39,247 nt of DNA from the NCBI GenBank assembly GCA_031292555.1, contig JARLGV010000010.1:1-39247 (forward strand). Reading direction: 5' to 3'. The translations under genes were made by a program, and so were the position numbers. Source of the stretch: Fimbriimonas sp. (GTDB lineage: Bacteria; Armatimonadota; Fimbriimonadia; Fimbriimonadales; Fimbriimonadaceae). Shown here one piece after another: positions 22,807 to 32,218 of this stretch (position 1 is its first letter; each line of letters begins with the position of its first letter). The notes below the pieces were generated by a model. That model had not been told where the DNA came from. It ran no database searches and saw nothing but the letters and a program-made list of their open reading frames with translations.

Positions 22807-24124
22807 GGCCCTTGACGCCGCCGACCAGATGGCAAGGAACCCCGATACCGTCTTCAGGAGAGCCCTACGGCGGAGCTCCCGTCCAGCATGTCGTCGCGCC
22901 ACCAGCCGCCCTGGTGAAGACGAGTACCGAATGGAATTATCGTAGGTGGCCAGCACTCTTCAGCTGGGTACTCAGAGATTAGGGACACCGCGACCACCTT
23001 TGTGCCCCTTCGACTCGTCCGAAGTGCAGTGCCTGCCCGTCGCTCTCCTAGGGATCTGTCCTGCGAGTCCGTGGTCGAAGGTCAGCGACTGCTCCCACAT
23101 TGCCTGACAGGTGGGACAGTCGTGTTTCGGCGGACGAACCGCCCTATATCTGGGATGCTCCTTGCACTTCACCATCGAGCCTCGCTTGACGTCAGTATGC
23201 ATTCGATGATAATCCTAAGGTGAGAGGCAGAGCGACGTATTGCTTGCGGGGGCAGCAGTGCAGGAGGCACGCAGCATCCTTCGAGGGGGAGTGCCCGAGG
23301 TTGCCTCTTGCAGTCGCGGAGGTAGGAGACGTCATCGTATACGAGCCGATATCCAACGCTCCTGTCGTCGAGGCTCTCGTCAATCTTGAGGCGGCGCGCT
23401 TCCTTAAGCCGTATCTAGCTCTGCTCTCGCTTTTGAGAGCAATTATGGCTATCGGCGTCTTGATCCTTCCGGGGTAAAAGTGTTGTCCCGCGGTGTGTGG
23501 CAGGGAGTGGCGACGATCCTCACTTTCAGTCATTGTCCATCGATAAGGGGCTCCTGGCCCATCAGACCAGCATCGACCAACGTGGCGCCTTTCGCTGCAT
23601 CTAGGAACAGGCACACGGTCTCAACGACGAGCGTCTGCCACAGGTCATTGGGAGAGCCACACCTAGGCGAATGCCTGCGAGAACGTTCCCGATACATCGC
23701 GCAGGTTCTCGCATGGATTTGGTCATATCAGGCCATGATCCGACCGGTTAGAATGGTGTTTCGGGGGGCTCGTGCTGGGCTATTCTGGACCGCGTCAGCC
23801 TTCGTACTGTGGACTTACACTCCAAGATGCAGTGTGGATGGATAACACGTGTTGGATGAGCTGGTTTTTACGTCAGAGCCGAGTCTTCTTTCCAAGCCCG
23901 TCCTGATGATGTAGGGGACTATGGCGGAAGATGCCGTTTCTGCAGACGATGTGTTTAGTGCAAGCAACTCCGTCTACATCACACTTGCACGACAAAGACC
24001 TATCGTTATCGCAGCCTCCGCTATGGCTGGGTGCTCTGTCTACAGGTTGCCGAGTCTGCTTCAGAGCGCACTTGCCTAGGTATTGGTGATTAGTGCATCG
24101 AGTACGATTTGGCATAGGAACCCT
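22807..24124. other. Gene-poor stretch of 1.3 kb
   Basis: Apart from the small zinc-ribbon frame at 22972-23175, I see no protein family on either strand and no RNA gene. Frames near 23220-23477 (plus) and 23520-23700 (minus, ending near 23533) have protein-like short runs but no recognised match. The composition fits old, decaying DNA beside the TIR gene. Confidence 0.5.
22972..23175 (-). CDS. Small zinc-ribbon-like hypothetical protein
   Basis: A 67-residue frame starting MVKCKEHPRYRAVRPP and continuing KHDCPTCQAMWEQS. It has paired Cys/His (C-x2-H and C-x2-C) around a Y-R-A-x-R-x-P-K block that I associate with small conserved proteins of phages and planctomycete-like bacteria. The second half (after residue 35) looks unordered. 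A GAGG lies before the ATG at 23175. It is the only frame in a gene-poor 1.3 kb, so it could be real or a remnant. Confidence 0.45.
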   Translation of the reverse strand: MVKCKEHPRYRAVRPPKHDCPTCQAMWEQSLTFDHGLAGQIPRRATGRHCTSDESKGHKGGRGVPNL

Positions 24125-27100
24125 GTGGCACGTATATTTCTCAGTTATGGTCACGACGACTCGGTAGAGATTGCCCGAATACTGAAGGCCTGGCTTGTGG
24201 AGCGGGGCCATCGAGTGTGGCTCGATGAGGCTGACTTGGCACGCCGGTTGTCTGTGGATTGGGAACGGGAAATCGAAAGCGAAATCCTCGATTCTGACGT
24301 GTTTCTCGCCTTGCTTTCGCCGAGATCGGTCCAACCGGATAGCTTCTGCAGGAATGAACTTGCGCACGCCCATGATGCGCGCAAACGGATTGTTCCTGTT
24401 ATGGTCCGACGATGCGAGCTTCCCCTACGAATCAACACTCTCCAATACTTGGATCTAGATGGCTGGGAGAGGCGAGATGGCCTTCTCCACTATCTGATGG
24501 ATGCTCTAGTAGAGGCCGTCGAATGCGGTGTTCCCGAGGACCCTCACCAATCCGATTTGCGACGACAGTTTCCGGCAATCGACTTCAGCGAGGACTTTGC
24601 ACGGCATCGTTGCTTCGCAGGACGATCCGAGGTGTTTTCGCGAATCGACGCCTGGGCGCATTCGCCTTCGGCCTCACCCGTCCTATTCATCCTAGGCCCG
24701 CCGGCAATTGGCAAGAGCGCGCTTATCGCGAACTGGGTTTCGAAGCGCCTCGGCGTTGGAGCCGTTCACTTTTGCCGCCACGACAGAACAAGTACGCGTA
24801 GGTTGGAGGATTTTGCGCGGTCGGTTGCCGCTCAAATCCTCCAGCTTGGGCTAGACGGCTATGCTGAAAGTCTCCGCAGCATCAAGGTCGATCGCCTCGA
24901 TCCGAACTCGGACGAGTTCTTCGTTCGAACCGTTGCCGCCCCTTTGCGCGACTTGCCAGCAGGGCGATCATGGACCCTCGCCGTCGATGCGCTAGACGAG
25001 GCGGAGCCGGCCCTTGCGAACATGTTGGGCCGTGTCTGGCGAGATCTCCCATCAAACCTTCGTTTGCTAGTTACTTCGCGTCCCGGCTGGCAGATCGAAG
25101 AGAAATTCCCCAAACCCCTGGTGCTCGATGCGGCAAGCGCAGACAATCGGCGGGATCTTGCCGCGCACGTTCAGGCGGAACTGTCGCTCGGACGCCTAGG
25201 CGAGCGCCTTCGCTCGTCAGGGGCCGATCCGAACAAGATCGCCGAAGCGATAGGAGCTCGGGCGGAAGGGACGTTTCTCGTTGCGGTCGAGATCCTCCGC
25301 GCCTTAACCGACGGCGATCTCGCGCTAGATCGGTTGGACGAGTGGCCGCAGGGGCTAGGGGGCCTACACCGTCAGTACCTGGAGAGACAGTTTCCACATC
25401 GAGACTCCTTTGACGTGGCCCGCATGCCCCTGGCCCTTCATCTTTCGGCGCTTGAACCGGTGACCGATGCCGATGTCGCAGAAGTGTGCGGCCAAACGGT
25501 CAGAACGGTGCAGGCTGCAATGGACTGTCTAGGATCTCTAATGCCGGAGAGCGCTGACGGTCGCCGATCTGCATGGCATAAGTCGTATTTCGACTGGATG
25601 AGCGATTTGAGGGCTGGCGATGACTTTGCCGTGGACTTGAATGACAGCCATGTTCGTTGGGCGGCCTGGTGCGAGTCGCACCTGGGCAAGGAATATGCAC
25701 TACGTTTTGCGGTCGCCCACCGACTGATCTCAAACGATGAGATCGGGGCTCGTTCCTTGCTCTGCGACTGGTCCTACCTCAGGCGTCGCGTGCGCTCTGG
25801 GTTGATATGGCAGACGATCGAGGAGACGTTGCAGATCAACGAATTGCCTGACGGTCGCCTCGATCCGGTTAAAGCCGTTGAGAAGGTCATTCGGACAAAA
25901 GCAAGCGAGCTTGCCGACGATCCTGGAAGCTTCGATTCGATTCTGGCGAGCGACTTACCGATTGCCGCTTTGGAAGGTCTCTCTGCCAGCATCCAGTTTG
26001 ATCATGCGGTAGCAGTTCGTGTGAACCGTAGCCGCCCCACGGTTGAGAGGATGCGTCTCATCCATCCACCCTTCGACCATATCGGATGGGTCGATTACTC
26101 GCCATATGGAAAACTAATTGCTACGGCAATACTTTACGCAGTAAATCTTTGGGATTCCGCGACGGGAAGGCATTCTCGCCGGCTGAACGCGGGCGAACAC
26201 ATTCTGGATTGCGATTGGTCGCCAAACGGCGAGAGGATAATTGCGGGAACGATGGGGCACAAGGTGCATGTTTGGGATGTCCAATCTGGGAACACGATTA
26301 TTACCCTACGTGGACATACCGACTGGGTTCATGCAGTGGCTTACTCGCCAGACGGACGGACTATCGCCAGTGGCTCAGGAGATAGCACCGTCCGCCTTTG
26401 GGACGCGCAAACGAGCGAGCCACTTCATTCGTTTGGCACGCGAGGACGGGTGGTCGAAATCAGTTTCTCGCCCGATGGACGAAGGGTTGCCGCACTTTCG
26501 CACATTGCCCTGCAGCTTTGGGATGTTGAGACTGGAGAGTTGTATGGATCCCTAGAGGCGGGGGAGTTTGACGGTGGGGCTCGACTTGGCTACCAGATGA
26601 CCTACCTTGCCGACGGACGCATTCTCTTCGTCGCCGACGTCTTTGGGCACGAGCAGACCATTCGGATTTGGGATACAGAGAATCGGCCTGCGTTCACCAC
26701 CGTACTGGCCGGTTTTGAGAAGATCAATTGCCTGTCGCTGTCCCGCGATCAACGGCGGATCGCCGTTTCGAGCACTGGTGGCGTGGTCGACATCTGGGTG
26801 GTCTCATCGTGGGAGAAGCTCGGGAGCTACGTAGCAGGATGTGACGCAAAGCGTGGCATTTCGTTCGCACCGGACGGACACAGTTTCGCAACCCAATCCT
26901 ATAGCGACGAAGTTCGGGTTTGGGACCTGCAAAGGAAAGGGTCCGAGGTCTCAATGGATCATTTTGGAGGCATCGAAAGCCTCGACATCTCTCCAGACGG
27001 CCGATGGCTTTGCGGTGGAACACAGGCAGATGTAGTCGGGATTTGGGATGCTCAAACAGGAGCCCCCACGAAGTCCATGCAACACTCAACAGGCCACGTT

Positions 27101-27862
27101 TGGAAAGTCCAGTTTTCACCCGACGGACGGCAAGTATCGAGCGGCCACTGGGACGGAACCTATAGGATTTGGGACGTCGAAAGCGGAGCACAGACTATGG
27201 AATTTGCCAGTCCAACCGAGGCCATCTATCAAGCCGCTTTTCACCGAGACGGCAAGATCCTGGCAAGTTGCTCCGAGGAAAGGTTGGTAAGGCTATGGGA
27301 ACTCGAAACCAGGAAGGAAATTGGGGTGCTCGATGGGCATACCGCCGAGGTGGAGAGCCTTTGCTTTTTCCCGGATGGGCGGCGCATCGCGAGTGGGTCG
27401 TTGGACAATACAATTCGGGTCTGGGACCTAGAGACCAAGGAGACGTTGCTTCTTATCGATGGTTTCGATGGCGCAATCGACAAGCTTGCCGTTTCCCCGG
27501 ATGGGAAACAAGCTCTGGCCGGCTGGTGGCACGAGACGTTCTTCCTCTTTGATCCCAACACTGGCGTGATTTTGCGCACGTTTGATGGTCACGAGGCACG
27601 AGTTACCAGTTTGGCCTTTTCGCCCGATGGACGAACGATCGCTAGCGCGGCTTACGATCGTACAATCCGGCTTTGGGATGTGGAGTCAGGCAAGGAAGCG
27701 TACCGAATCCATACCGACGATGCTAACGTTCATGCAGTGTTCGATCCTTCTAGTCCGGCGCGACTATTGGCGGCAGTAGGCCGCCGGATATGGGTTATTC
27801 AGATTCTGCCTCCCGGGCAACTCGACATGGACATCTTCGCTCTACCCTTGCAAGCGGTGTAG
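24125..27862 (+). CDS. TIR-STAND NTPase-WD40 protein, candidate conflict/cell-death sensor
   Basis: A 1245-residue protein. Residues 1-135 form a TIR domain: RIFLSYGHDD at the start, LARRLSVDW, FLALLSPRSV, the catalytic glutamate position in CRNELAHA (Glu78), and LDLDGW. Next comes a STAND/NACHT-like NTPase with Walker A GPPAIGKS (191-198) and Walker B VDALDEAE (287-294), then a helical region to about 640. The rest is 14 WD40 units (SPDGR...VRLWD pattern), enough for two seven-bladed propellers. GTG 24125 gives MARIFLSYG after a near AGGAA; a TTG at 24083 would add 14 odd residues. Proteins of this plan sense a trigger through WD40, oligomerise by the NTPase, and in studied cases degrade NAD+ by TIR. 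An antiphage role is inferred. Confidence 0.92.
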   Translation: MARIFLSYGHDDSVEIARILKAWLVERGHRVWLDEADLARRLSVDWEREIESEILDSDVFLALLSPRSVQPDSFCRNELAHAHDARKRIVPVMVRRCELPLRINTLQYLDLDGWERRDGLLHYLMDALVEAVECGVPEDPHQSDLRRQFPAIDFSEDFARHRCFAGRSEVFSRIDAWAHSPSASPVLFILGPPAIGKSALIANWVSKRLGVGAVHFCRHDRTSTRRLEDFARSVAAQILQLGLDGYAESLRSIKVDRLDPNSDEFFVRTVAAPLRDLPAGRSWTLAVDALDEAEPALANMLGRVWRDLPSNLRLLVTSRPGWQIEEKFPKPLVLDAASADNRRDLAAHVQAELSLGRLGERLRSSGADPNKIAEAIGARAEGTFLVAVEILRALTDGDLALDRLDEWPQGLGGLHRQYLERQFPHRDSFDVARMPLALHLSALEPVTDADVAEVCGQTVRTVQAAMDCLGSLMPESADGRRSAWHKSYFDWMSDLRAGDDFAVDLNDSHVRWAAWCESHLGKEYALRFAVAHRLISNDEIGARSLLCDWSYLRRRVRSGLIWQTIEETLQINELPDGRLDPVKAVEKVIRTKASELADDPGSFDSILASDLPIAALEGLSASIQFDHAVAVRVNRSRPTVERMRLIHPPFDHIGWVDYSPYGKLIATAILYAVNLWDSATGRHSRRLNAGEHILDCDWSPNGERIIAGTMGHKVHVWDVQSGNTIITLRGHTDWVHAVAYSPDGRTIASGSGDSTVRLWDAQTSEPLHSFGTRGRVVEISFSPDGRRVAALSHIALQLWDVETGELYGSLEAGEFDGGARLGYQMTYLADGRILFVADVFGHEQTIRIWDTENRPAFTTVLAGFEKINCLSLSRDQRRIAVSSTGGVVDIWVVSSWEKLGSYVAGCDAKRGISFAPDGHSFATQSYSDEVRVWDLQRKGSEVSMDHFGGIESLDISPDGRWLCGGTQADVVGIWDAQTGAPTKSMQHSTGHVWKVQFSPDGRQVSSGHWDGTYRIWDVESGAQTMEFASPTEAIYQAAFHRDGKILASCSEERLVRLWELETRKEIGVLDGHTAEVESLCFFPDGRRIASGSLDNTIRVWDLETKETLLLIDGFDGAIDKLAVSPDGKQALAGWWHETFFLFDPNTGVILRTFDGHEARVTSLAFSPDGRTIASAAYDRTIRLWDVESGKEAYRIHTDDANVHAVFDPSSPARLLAAVGRRIWVIQILPPGQLDMDIFALPLQAV

Positions 27863-27970
27863 TAGAGATCCGATCCCCTTCGATTCTGTCGACGGTTTCG
27901 CAACCTTTCCAAAGTAGTCACCGACTCTTGGACTTGTATGTGACCACAAGTTCAGTCCCAGAACCGAGCA

Positions 27971-28726
27971 TTACCATTTGGAGCCCAATCCGACACTTCG
28001 TAGTGAATTGCTCGCCACGAGATACTGCCTGGATCTCAGATGACCCTTCTGGAGGGCCTTCAGGAAAGACCTACTGTAGAGCATCGGTTTGTCAGGCACT
28101 CGAGTCATGCTCGGATCAGATCCGCTATTGAGAGCGGCTGGCTCTGCTTCCAGATCGATGAGAAATCGAAGCTCGCCGTTCCGAGCATCGTCGTTCGACA
28201 CACCGCCCAACAGCACTCCCCCATTCCTTTCGATCACTTTTCGCGAAGCTATGTTGGCTGGGCCGCAGGTGGGCATCAGCTTGTATATCTTCAGCTTCCG
28301 CGCCTCATCCAGTAGACACTGAAGTGCCTTGGTCGCGTACCCCTTTCGGCGCTTGCTCGGACGTACGGCATAGCCTACGTGATGTCCAACTCTCTCGGGG
28401 CTGGGTGTGAAAGAAAGACCCAGGATGATCCGGCCCGCGTAGCCGTCATCGTCGATGATCCAGAACTCCATTGAGGGAATATGTCCTGCCTTTAGGTCCT
28501 TGCCAGCGGCTAGATCGTGGAGTTTCTGCACGTAGCCGGGAAACTGCTCTCGGGTCATGCTTTTTGAGTATTGGTGGTCTCCGACACGCTCAAATTCAGT
28601 CATTGCCTGAAAGAAACTGTCGATATACTTTACGGACGGGAGCTCGAGGCGTATCTGGGCCGACTGAGATTCGGCCTGAGGGCCAACCATATGGGAATGA
28701 TCGTCAAATGGCGGTTCTGAATTCAT
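27971..28726 (-). CDS. GNAT-family N-acetyltransferase
   Basis: A 251-residue protein. The acetyltransferase core (about 30-190) shows GRIILGLSFTPS, VGYAVRPSKRRKGYATKALQ (the acetyl-CoA loop RRKGYA) and CGPANIASRKVIERNGGVLL, the layout of RimJ-like acetyltransferases. About 55 residues follow the core without recognisable features. ATG 28726 is preceded by TTTAGGAAC; the frame is open 37 codons upstream without family features. It is convergent with the TIR-WD40 gene, with about 110 bp between stops. The substrate is unknown. Confidence 0.82.
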   Translation of the reverse strand: MNSEPPFDDHSHMVGPQAESQSAQIRLELPSVKYIDSFFQAMTEFERVGDHQYSKSMTREQFPGYVQKLHDLAAGKDLKAGHIPSMEFWIIDDDGYAGRIILGLSFTPSPERVGHHVGYAVRPSKRRKGYATKALQCLLDEARKLKIYKLMPTCGPANIASRKVIERNGGVLLGGVSNDDARNGELRFLIDLEAEPAALNSGSDPSMTRVPDKPMLYSRSFLKALQKGHLRSRQYLVASNSLRSVGLGSKW

Positions 28727-29013
28727 GTTCCTAAAGCCTGGAGCCCGGGCGGACTCCGCCGCAAAGTGTGCATCAGCTTGATAGTACCAGTGGCAACGCC
28801 ACCCCAAGTGGGACCGGCGGAATGAAGCTCTGGACACCTCAGATCGTCAACAATCACTTCGATCGAACATCACTTGTATCTCAGACGGCACCGCCCGTTC
28901 CATGAACTGGGCCCCGTCAACCACTAGGCGATACGAACCACGAGAGAACTCCGACCCTCGTTAGTTCGACGTTGGACGGTCATGTACTCGGTCCTAGTTT
29001 GGCCATGTGGCGA

Positions 29014-31341
29014 TCAAGGGTTCGGGGTTAGGTGGACGTTGTCGAAACGGGCTTGTTCGATGGCCTGGGATTGGAGGATGAGACGGCGGACCGGGTCCTT
29101 GCCCCGTACGATCAGCGTATAGCTTGGGTCTTTGGGGGTCGCCCGTCGCTCGACAATGGATCCCAGACCCTGAGAGTTCCCATTGAGGGGAGTGAGTTGA
29201 ATGTCCCGGCCAGGGGAGATCGGAGGCACGCCGTCGAGGACAACTCGATAGGTCGTCCAAACATCTCCATCGGCGCCAACCTCCTGTTTTAGTCGCGTCA
29301 GATGCGCATGGCCCGCCCCAGGTCCGACAAGTTGGTCTGCGTGGTTTTGCCAGGAGCTTGTCCGAAGCACGACGGTGATCGGCGACACCCTCGTCGTCTG
29401 CAGAACGTTCAACGTGACGATTCCGATCCGCTCGTCAGGCTTGTCTGGAGTTGCCAGAAAGCCGCTCCGATCGCCATCCAGAGCGTAAGCTTCTCCGATA
29501 TTGGGCGCCAGCGTCGGTTGGAACCATGTCTTTCCATGCACCCGAAAGGCGAGGGTGAGCTTTTTGTAACCGGCATTCGCCGGCATGAAGGAGGTCATCT
29601 TGCCGACGGCCTTGGCGGGCGTGCCGTCGGGTAACCAGGCGCGATCGCCTTCCGATAGTCGGATGAGTTCGATCGAGTGCTTCGACTCGACCAGCTTCGG
29701 CGCGTTTAGTGGTCCTTTGGGTGCTAGCCGCAAATCAAAGGATGTAATCCGATAGGCGCGAGTCTCGATGCCAACGCTCCGAACGTGCGCTGGGTTGTCG
29801 ACTGCGATATAGACCGTCTTTGGGACCTCGTTTTCGTCATCGGTGTACTCGTATTCGTTGTCCCGCACCTCGACCCTTCCCTTGTCGGTGAGAACGAACA
29901 CGCGATAGTCGACATCCGCCAGTGCCGCTGGGAATCGAAAGTCGATCTTCGCCCCCGCAAAAGTGCCCTCTGGCCACGTAATCGGTTCGCTCGTGGCAGT
30001 AAAAGGAACCTTACCGGCGAAAGCGTGATAGGGGCCGGTCGCCCGTCCCACGCGAACCTGGGCTCGGGCTGCCTGGAGAGGCGCTTCCAACGTAAGCCCC
30101 AACGCTCCATCGTTCCGCCCTTCAGACGGTTGTCCATTCCCGTGCGGCGAGCCATAGACAACGACCGCCGCCGGTTTCTCCACCCAAATCCGCAGTTTGT
30201 CCGACTCGGTGAAGTGATCGACCGCGAACCGGACAGACATACGCTTCTTGCCCAGAGGAGTGAAACCACTGGCCGCCACCTGTGAGTCGCCCGCGACTTC
30301 GTCCGGCGTGAAGACCCCGAGCCCTTCGGCGTTCCAACGGCTAGAGGGGAACGGGCTTAGCTGGCGGACGTCCGCGAGCCTGACGGAAGATCCCGTCAAC
30401 AACTCCTCTTTCCCTGCAAGTCCCGCCACTGCGATCCCGGACACGAACAGCAAGGTCGCCAAGATGACGGTTGTGTGACGGCTGGGTGTGCGGCGGTCCT
30501 GGGTGGCGGCTAGGATTGCGACCACCCGGTCCTTGACGCCACCCCGGCGAGCCATGGCCAATGCGGGACCGACAGGTGCGGCCGATGCTGCCACGGCGAG
30601 CAACTCTCGGGCGTACTCGCTTGGCGTCAAGCCGTCGGCGAGCACGGCATCGTCGGCCGCCGCTTCGGCGGTGTCCCGCATGATCCGAATCAGCAGCCAG
30701 GCGAAGGGATTGAACCACTGGACGGTGGCGAGTCCTCCGGCGAAGGATTGCCAAAGCCAATCTCTTCGCCGAATATGGGCACGCTCATGCAATATAGCCG
30801 CCTGCAAGCGTCCCGCCGGCCAATCAACCGAACACTCGGGTACCAGAATCGTGCCGCCGTAAGTGGCAGGCACCAAGACGGCCGCTCGCCAAACGTCAGG
30901 ATCGCCGGTGGGAGCGGCCGATCGTCGAATCCGGGCAAGACCGGCCATACCCAGCGTCCATCTTAACAGGATGAGCCCGACTCCGATGCCGTAGACAAGC
31001 GACCACGGAAAAGTGACGGGCGCCGGAGACTTGGAGAGATCCGTAGTCGGATATGCGATCGACCTGGCCGGCCGCTGGGCCGGAAACGGCTTCGTCTTTG
31101 GTGAATCGACAACCGGTGGCATTGCCCTGGCGGAAGGAAATGCCCGGACCAGGTCGGTCGAAGGTAGTTCGATCCGGGGCGCAACCATCGCCATTACCGG
31201 CAAGAGCCAGGCGACGGCGATCGCGATCCGCAATACGAGATTTCGTTGGGCGGCGGAACGGCTGCGCATGAGCGCCAACGACGTGACGCTCAATGCTGCG
31301 ACTGCGATCGTCCGCAAAGACCAGATGAGAATCGCGATCAT
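29014..31341 (-). CDS. M56-family (BlaR1/MecR1-like) membrane metalloprotease with C-terminal beta-rich domain
   Basis: A 775-residue protein. Membrane helices lie near 5-25, 38-55 and 113-128. The zinc protease site is HERAH (185-189) in AAILHERAHIRRRDW, with the third ligand region in DTAEAAADDAV (about 224-233); a fourth helix is near 285-305. The remaining 460 residues should face outside. They have no penicillin-binding SxxK domain; instead they are beta-rich, with no family I can name. BlaR1-like proteins detect an outside signal and cut their BlaI partner inside. The gene overlaps its BlaI partner by ATGA, so the two form an operon. The signal is probably not a beta-lactam, given the missing sensor domain. 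Confidence 0.88.
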   Translation of the reverse strand: MIAILIWSLRTIAVAALSVTSLALMRSRSAAQRNLVLRIAIAVAWLLPVMAMVAPRIELPSTDLVRAFPSARAMPPVVDSPKTKPFPAQRPARSIAYPTTDLSKSPAPVTFPWSLVYGIGVGLILLRWTLGMAGLARIRRSAAPTGDPDVWRAAVLVPATYGGTILVPECSVDWPAGRLQAAILHERAHIRRRDWLWQSFAGGLATVQWFNPFAWLLIRIMRDTAEAAADDAVLADGLTPSEYARELLAVAASAAPVGPALAMARRGGVKDRVVAILAATQDRRTPSRHTTVILATLLFVSGIAVAGLAGKEELLTGSSVRLADVRQLSPFPSSRWNAEGLGVFTPDEVAGDSQVAASGFTPLGKKRMSVRFAVDHFTESDKLRIWVEKPAAVVVYGSPHGNGQPSEGRNDGALGLTLEAPLQAARAQVRVGRATGPYHAFAGKVPFTATSEPITWPEGTFAGAKIDFRFPAALADVDYRVFVLTDKGRVEVRDNEYEYTDDENEVPKTVYIAVDNPAHVRSVGIETRAYRITSFDLRLAPKGPLNAPKLVESKHSIELIRLSEGDRAWLPDGTPAKAVGKMTSFMPANAGYKKLTLAFRVHGKTWFQPTLAPNIGEAYALDGDRSGFLATPDKPDERIGIVTLNVLQTTRVSPITVVLRTSSWQNHADQLVGPGAGHAHLTRLKQEVGADGDVWTTYRVVLDGVPPISPGRDIQLTPLNGNSQGLGSIVERRATPKDPSYTLIVRGKDPVRRLILQSQAIEQARFDNVHLTPNP

Positions 31342-31721
31342 CGCCCCTCCTCCTCCGCCCGCTCCACCATCTTTCGAAGCTCCTCAAGCTCCTTTGGCGT
31401 GAGACGATCTTTCTCAACGTCCAGGAGCGTCGAAAGCACCGCAGTAACGGAACCACCGAAGAAGCTTGAGAGGAGGCGGTTGAGTTCGCCCCGAGCCACC
31501 GTTTCCCGGGGCCGGGTCGGCCGGTAGACGAATCGTCCTCCCTCCTCGACGTGCATCAGGTGCCCCTTGGCCTCCAGGGTTCGCAAATGGCCCCTGATCG
31601 CCGAGTTCGACAAGCCGTGAAGGTCGATTTCGAGTTCCGTGGCGACGATCGAACCGCGGGCGTAGACGAGATCCATGATCTGCGCCTCCCGTTTGCTAAG
31701 GTTCCCTGAGAGCTTCAACAT
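31338..31721 (-). CDS. BlaI/MecI-family transcriptional repressor
   Basis: A 127-residue winged-helix repressor. LSKREAQIMDLVYARGSIVATEL makes up the first helices; LSNSAIRGHLRTLEAKGHL is the recognition helix and wing lead; VEEGGRFVYRPTRPRE is the wing. The C-terminal part (80-127) forms the dimer helices seen in BlaI. It probably represses its own operon by binding the two 16-bp inverted repeats right before its start, and is released when cut by the M56 protease. No Shine-Dalgarno sequence is visible before the ATG. Confidence 0.9.
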   Translation of the reverse strand: MLKLSGNLSKREAQIMDLVYARGSIVATELEIDLHGLSNSAIRGHLRTLEAKGHLMHVEEGGRFVYRPTRPRETVARGELNRLLSSFFGGSVTAVLSTLLDVEKDRLTPKELEELRKMVERAEEEGR

Positions 31722-31725
31722 GAGA

Positions 31726-31741
31726 TGTCAGAATTCTAACA
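31726..31741. promoter_or_regulatory. Operator 1 of the BlaI-like repressor
   Basis: TGTCAGAATTCTAACA is a 16-bp near-perfect inverted repeat (one mismatched pair), 4 bp upstream of the BlaI start. On the minus strand it contains TAGAAT, a good -10 element, so repressor binding would block the promoter directly. Confidence 0.75.
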
Positions 31742-31757
31742 TACATTTCTCGACGTG

Positions 31758-31773
31758 TGTCGGTTTTCTGACA
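31758..31773. promoter_or_regulatory. Operator 2 of the BlaI-like repressor
   Basis: TGTCGGTTTTCTGACA has the same half-sites (TGTC and GACA) and the same 16-bp length as operator 1. The start-to-start distance is 32 bp, about three helical turns, which would put two repressor dimers on the same face of the DNA. Confidence 0.7.
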
Positions 31774-32080
31774 TCCTTTTCGTAGGCGTCTCGCTTGGCA
31801 CCGTCAATCAACGCCCCCACGTTCTTTCTGCAAACGTCTCAGCAGAGGCAGGTCTCCCTTCTGTGCGGTGCGATTGTCTCTCGGCACCCGACGCGCTAAC
31901 GCATTGAACAACGTTCGCCGAGACCGGAACAAGCGGTCTTCATAGGTAGATCGGAATGCGAATCAACCGCGAGTAACTCGACCCGCCTGTACCAGTAGTT
32001 GGGTGATCCGTTGCAACGCCCAGCTACTCGGGCCGTACTCCTGTTTGGATGAACTTGAGACAGGCTGGAGATTATTCGAG
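31774..32080. other. Gap between the BlaI operators and a small membrane-protein gene
   Basis: About 300 bases with no recognised gene. A minus-strand frame over 31896-32126 shows no family features. Confidence 0.45.
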
Positions 32081-32218
32081 ATGAAACATGTCGTCGACTG
32101 GGTGTGGAATGGAGAGTGGTGGACACCGATTATTGGAGCGTTCTACCTTTCGATTCTCGTCAGCATTGCGTTCGGGCCGATCATCGGCGCAATCAAGGCC
32201 AGCAAGAAGCAATCCTAG
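32081..32218 (+). CDS. Small membrane protein
   Basis: A 45-residue frame: MKHVVDWVWNGEWWTP, then one hydrophobic helix (about residues 17-38, IIGAFYLSILVSIAFGPIIG), then a basic tail KASKKQS. A GGAG lies about 10 nt before the ATG. Single-helix proteins of this size are common and this one has no known family. The hydrophobic block with positive residues after it favours a true gene, with the C-terminus inside the cell. Confidence 0.5.
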   Translation: MKHVVDWVWNGEWWTPIIGAFYLSILVSIAFGPIIGAIKASKKQS

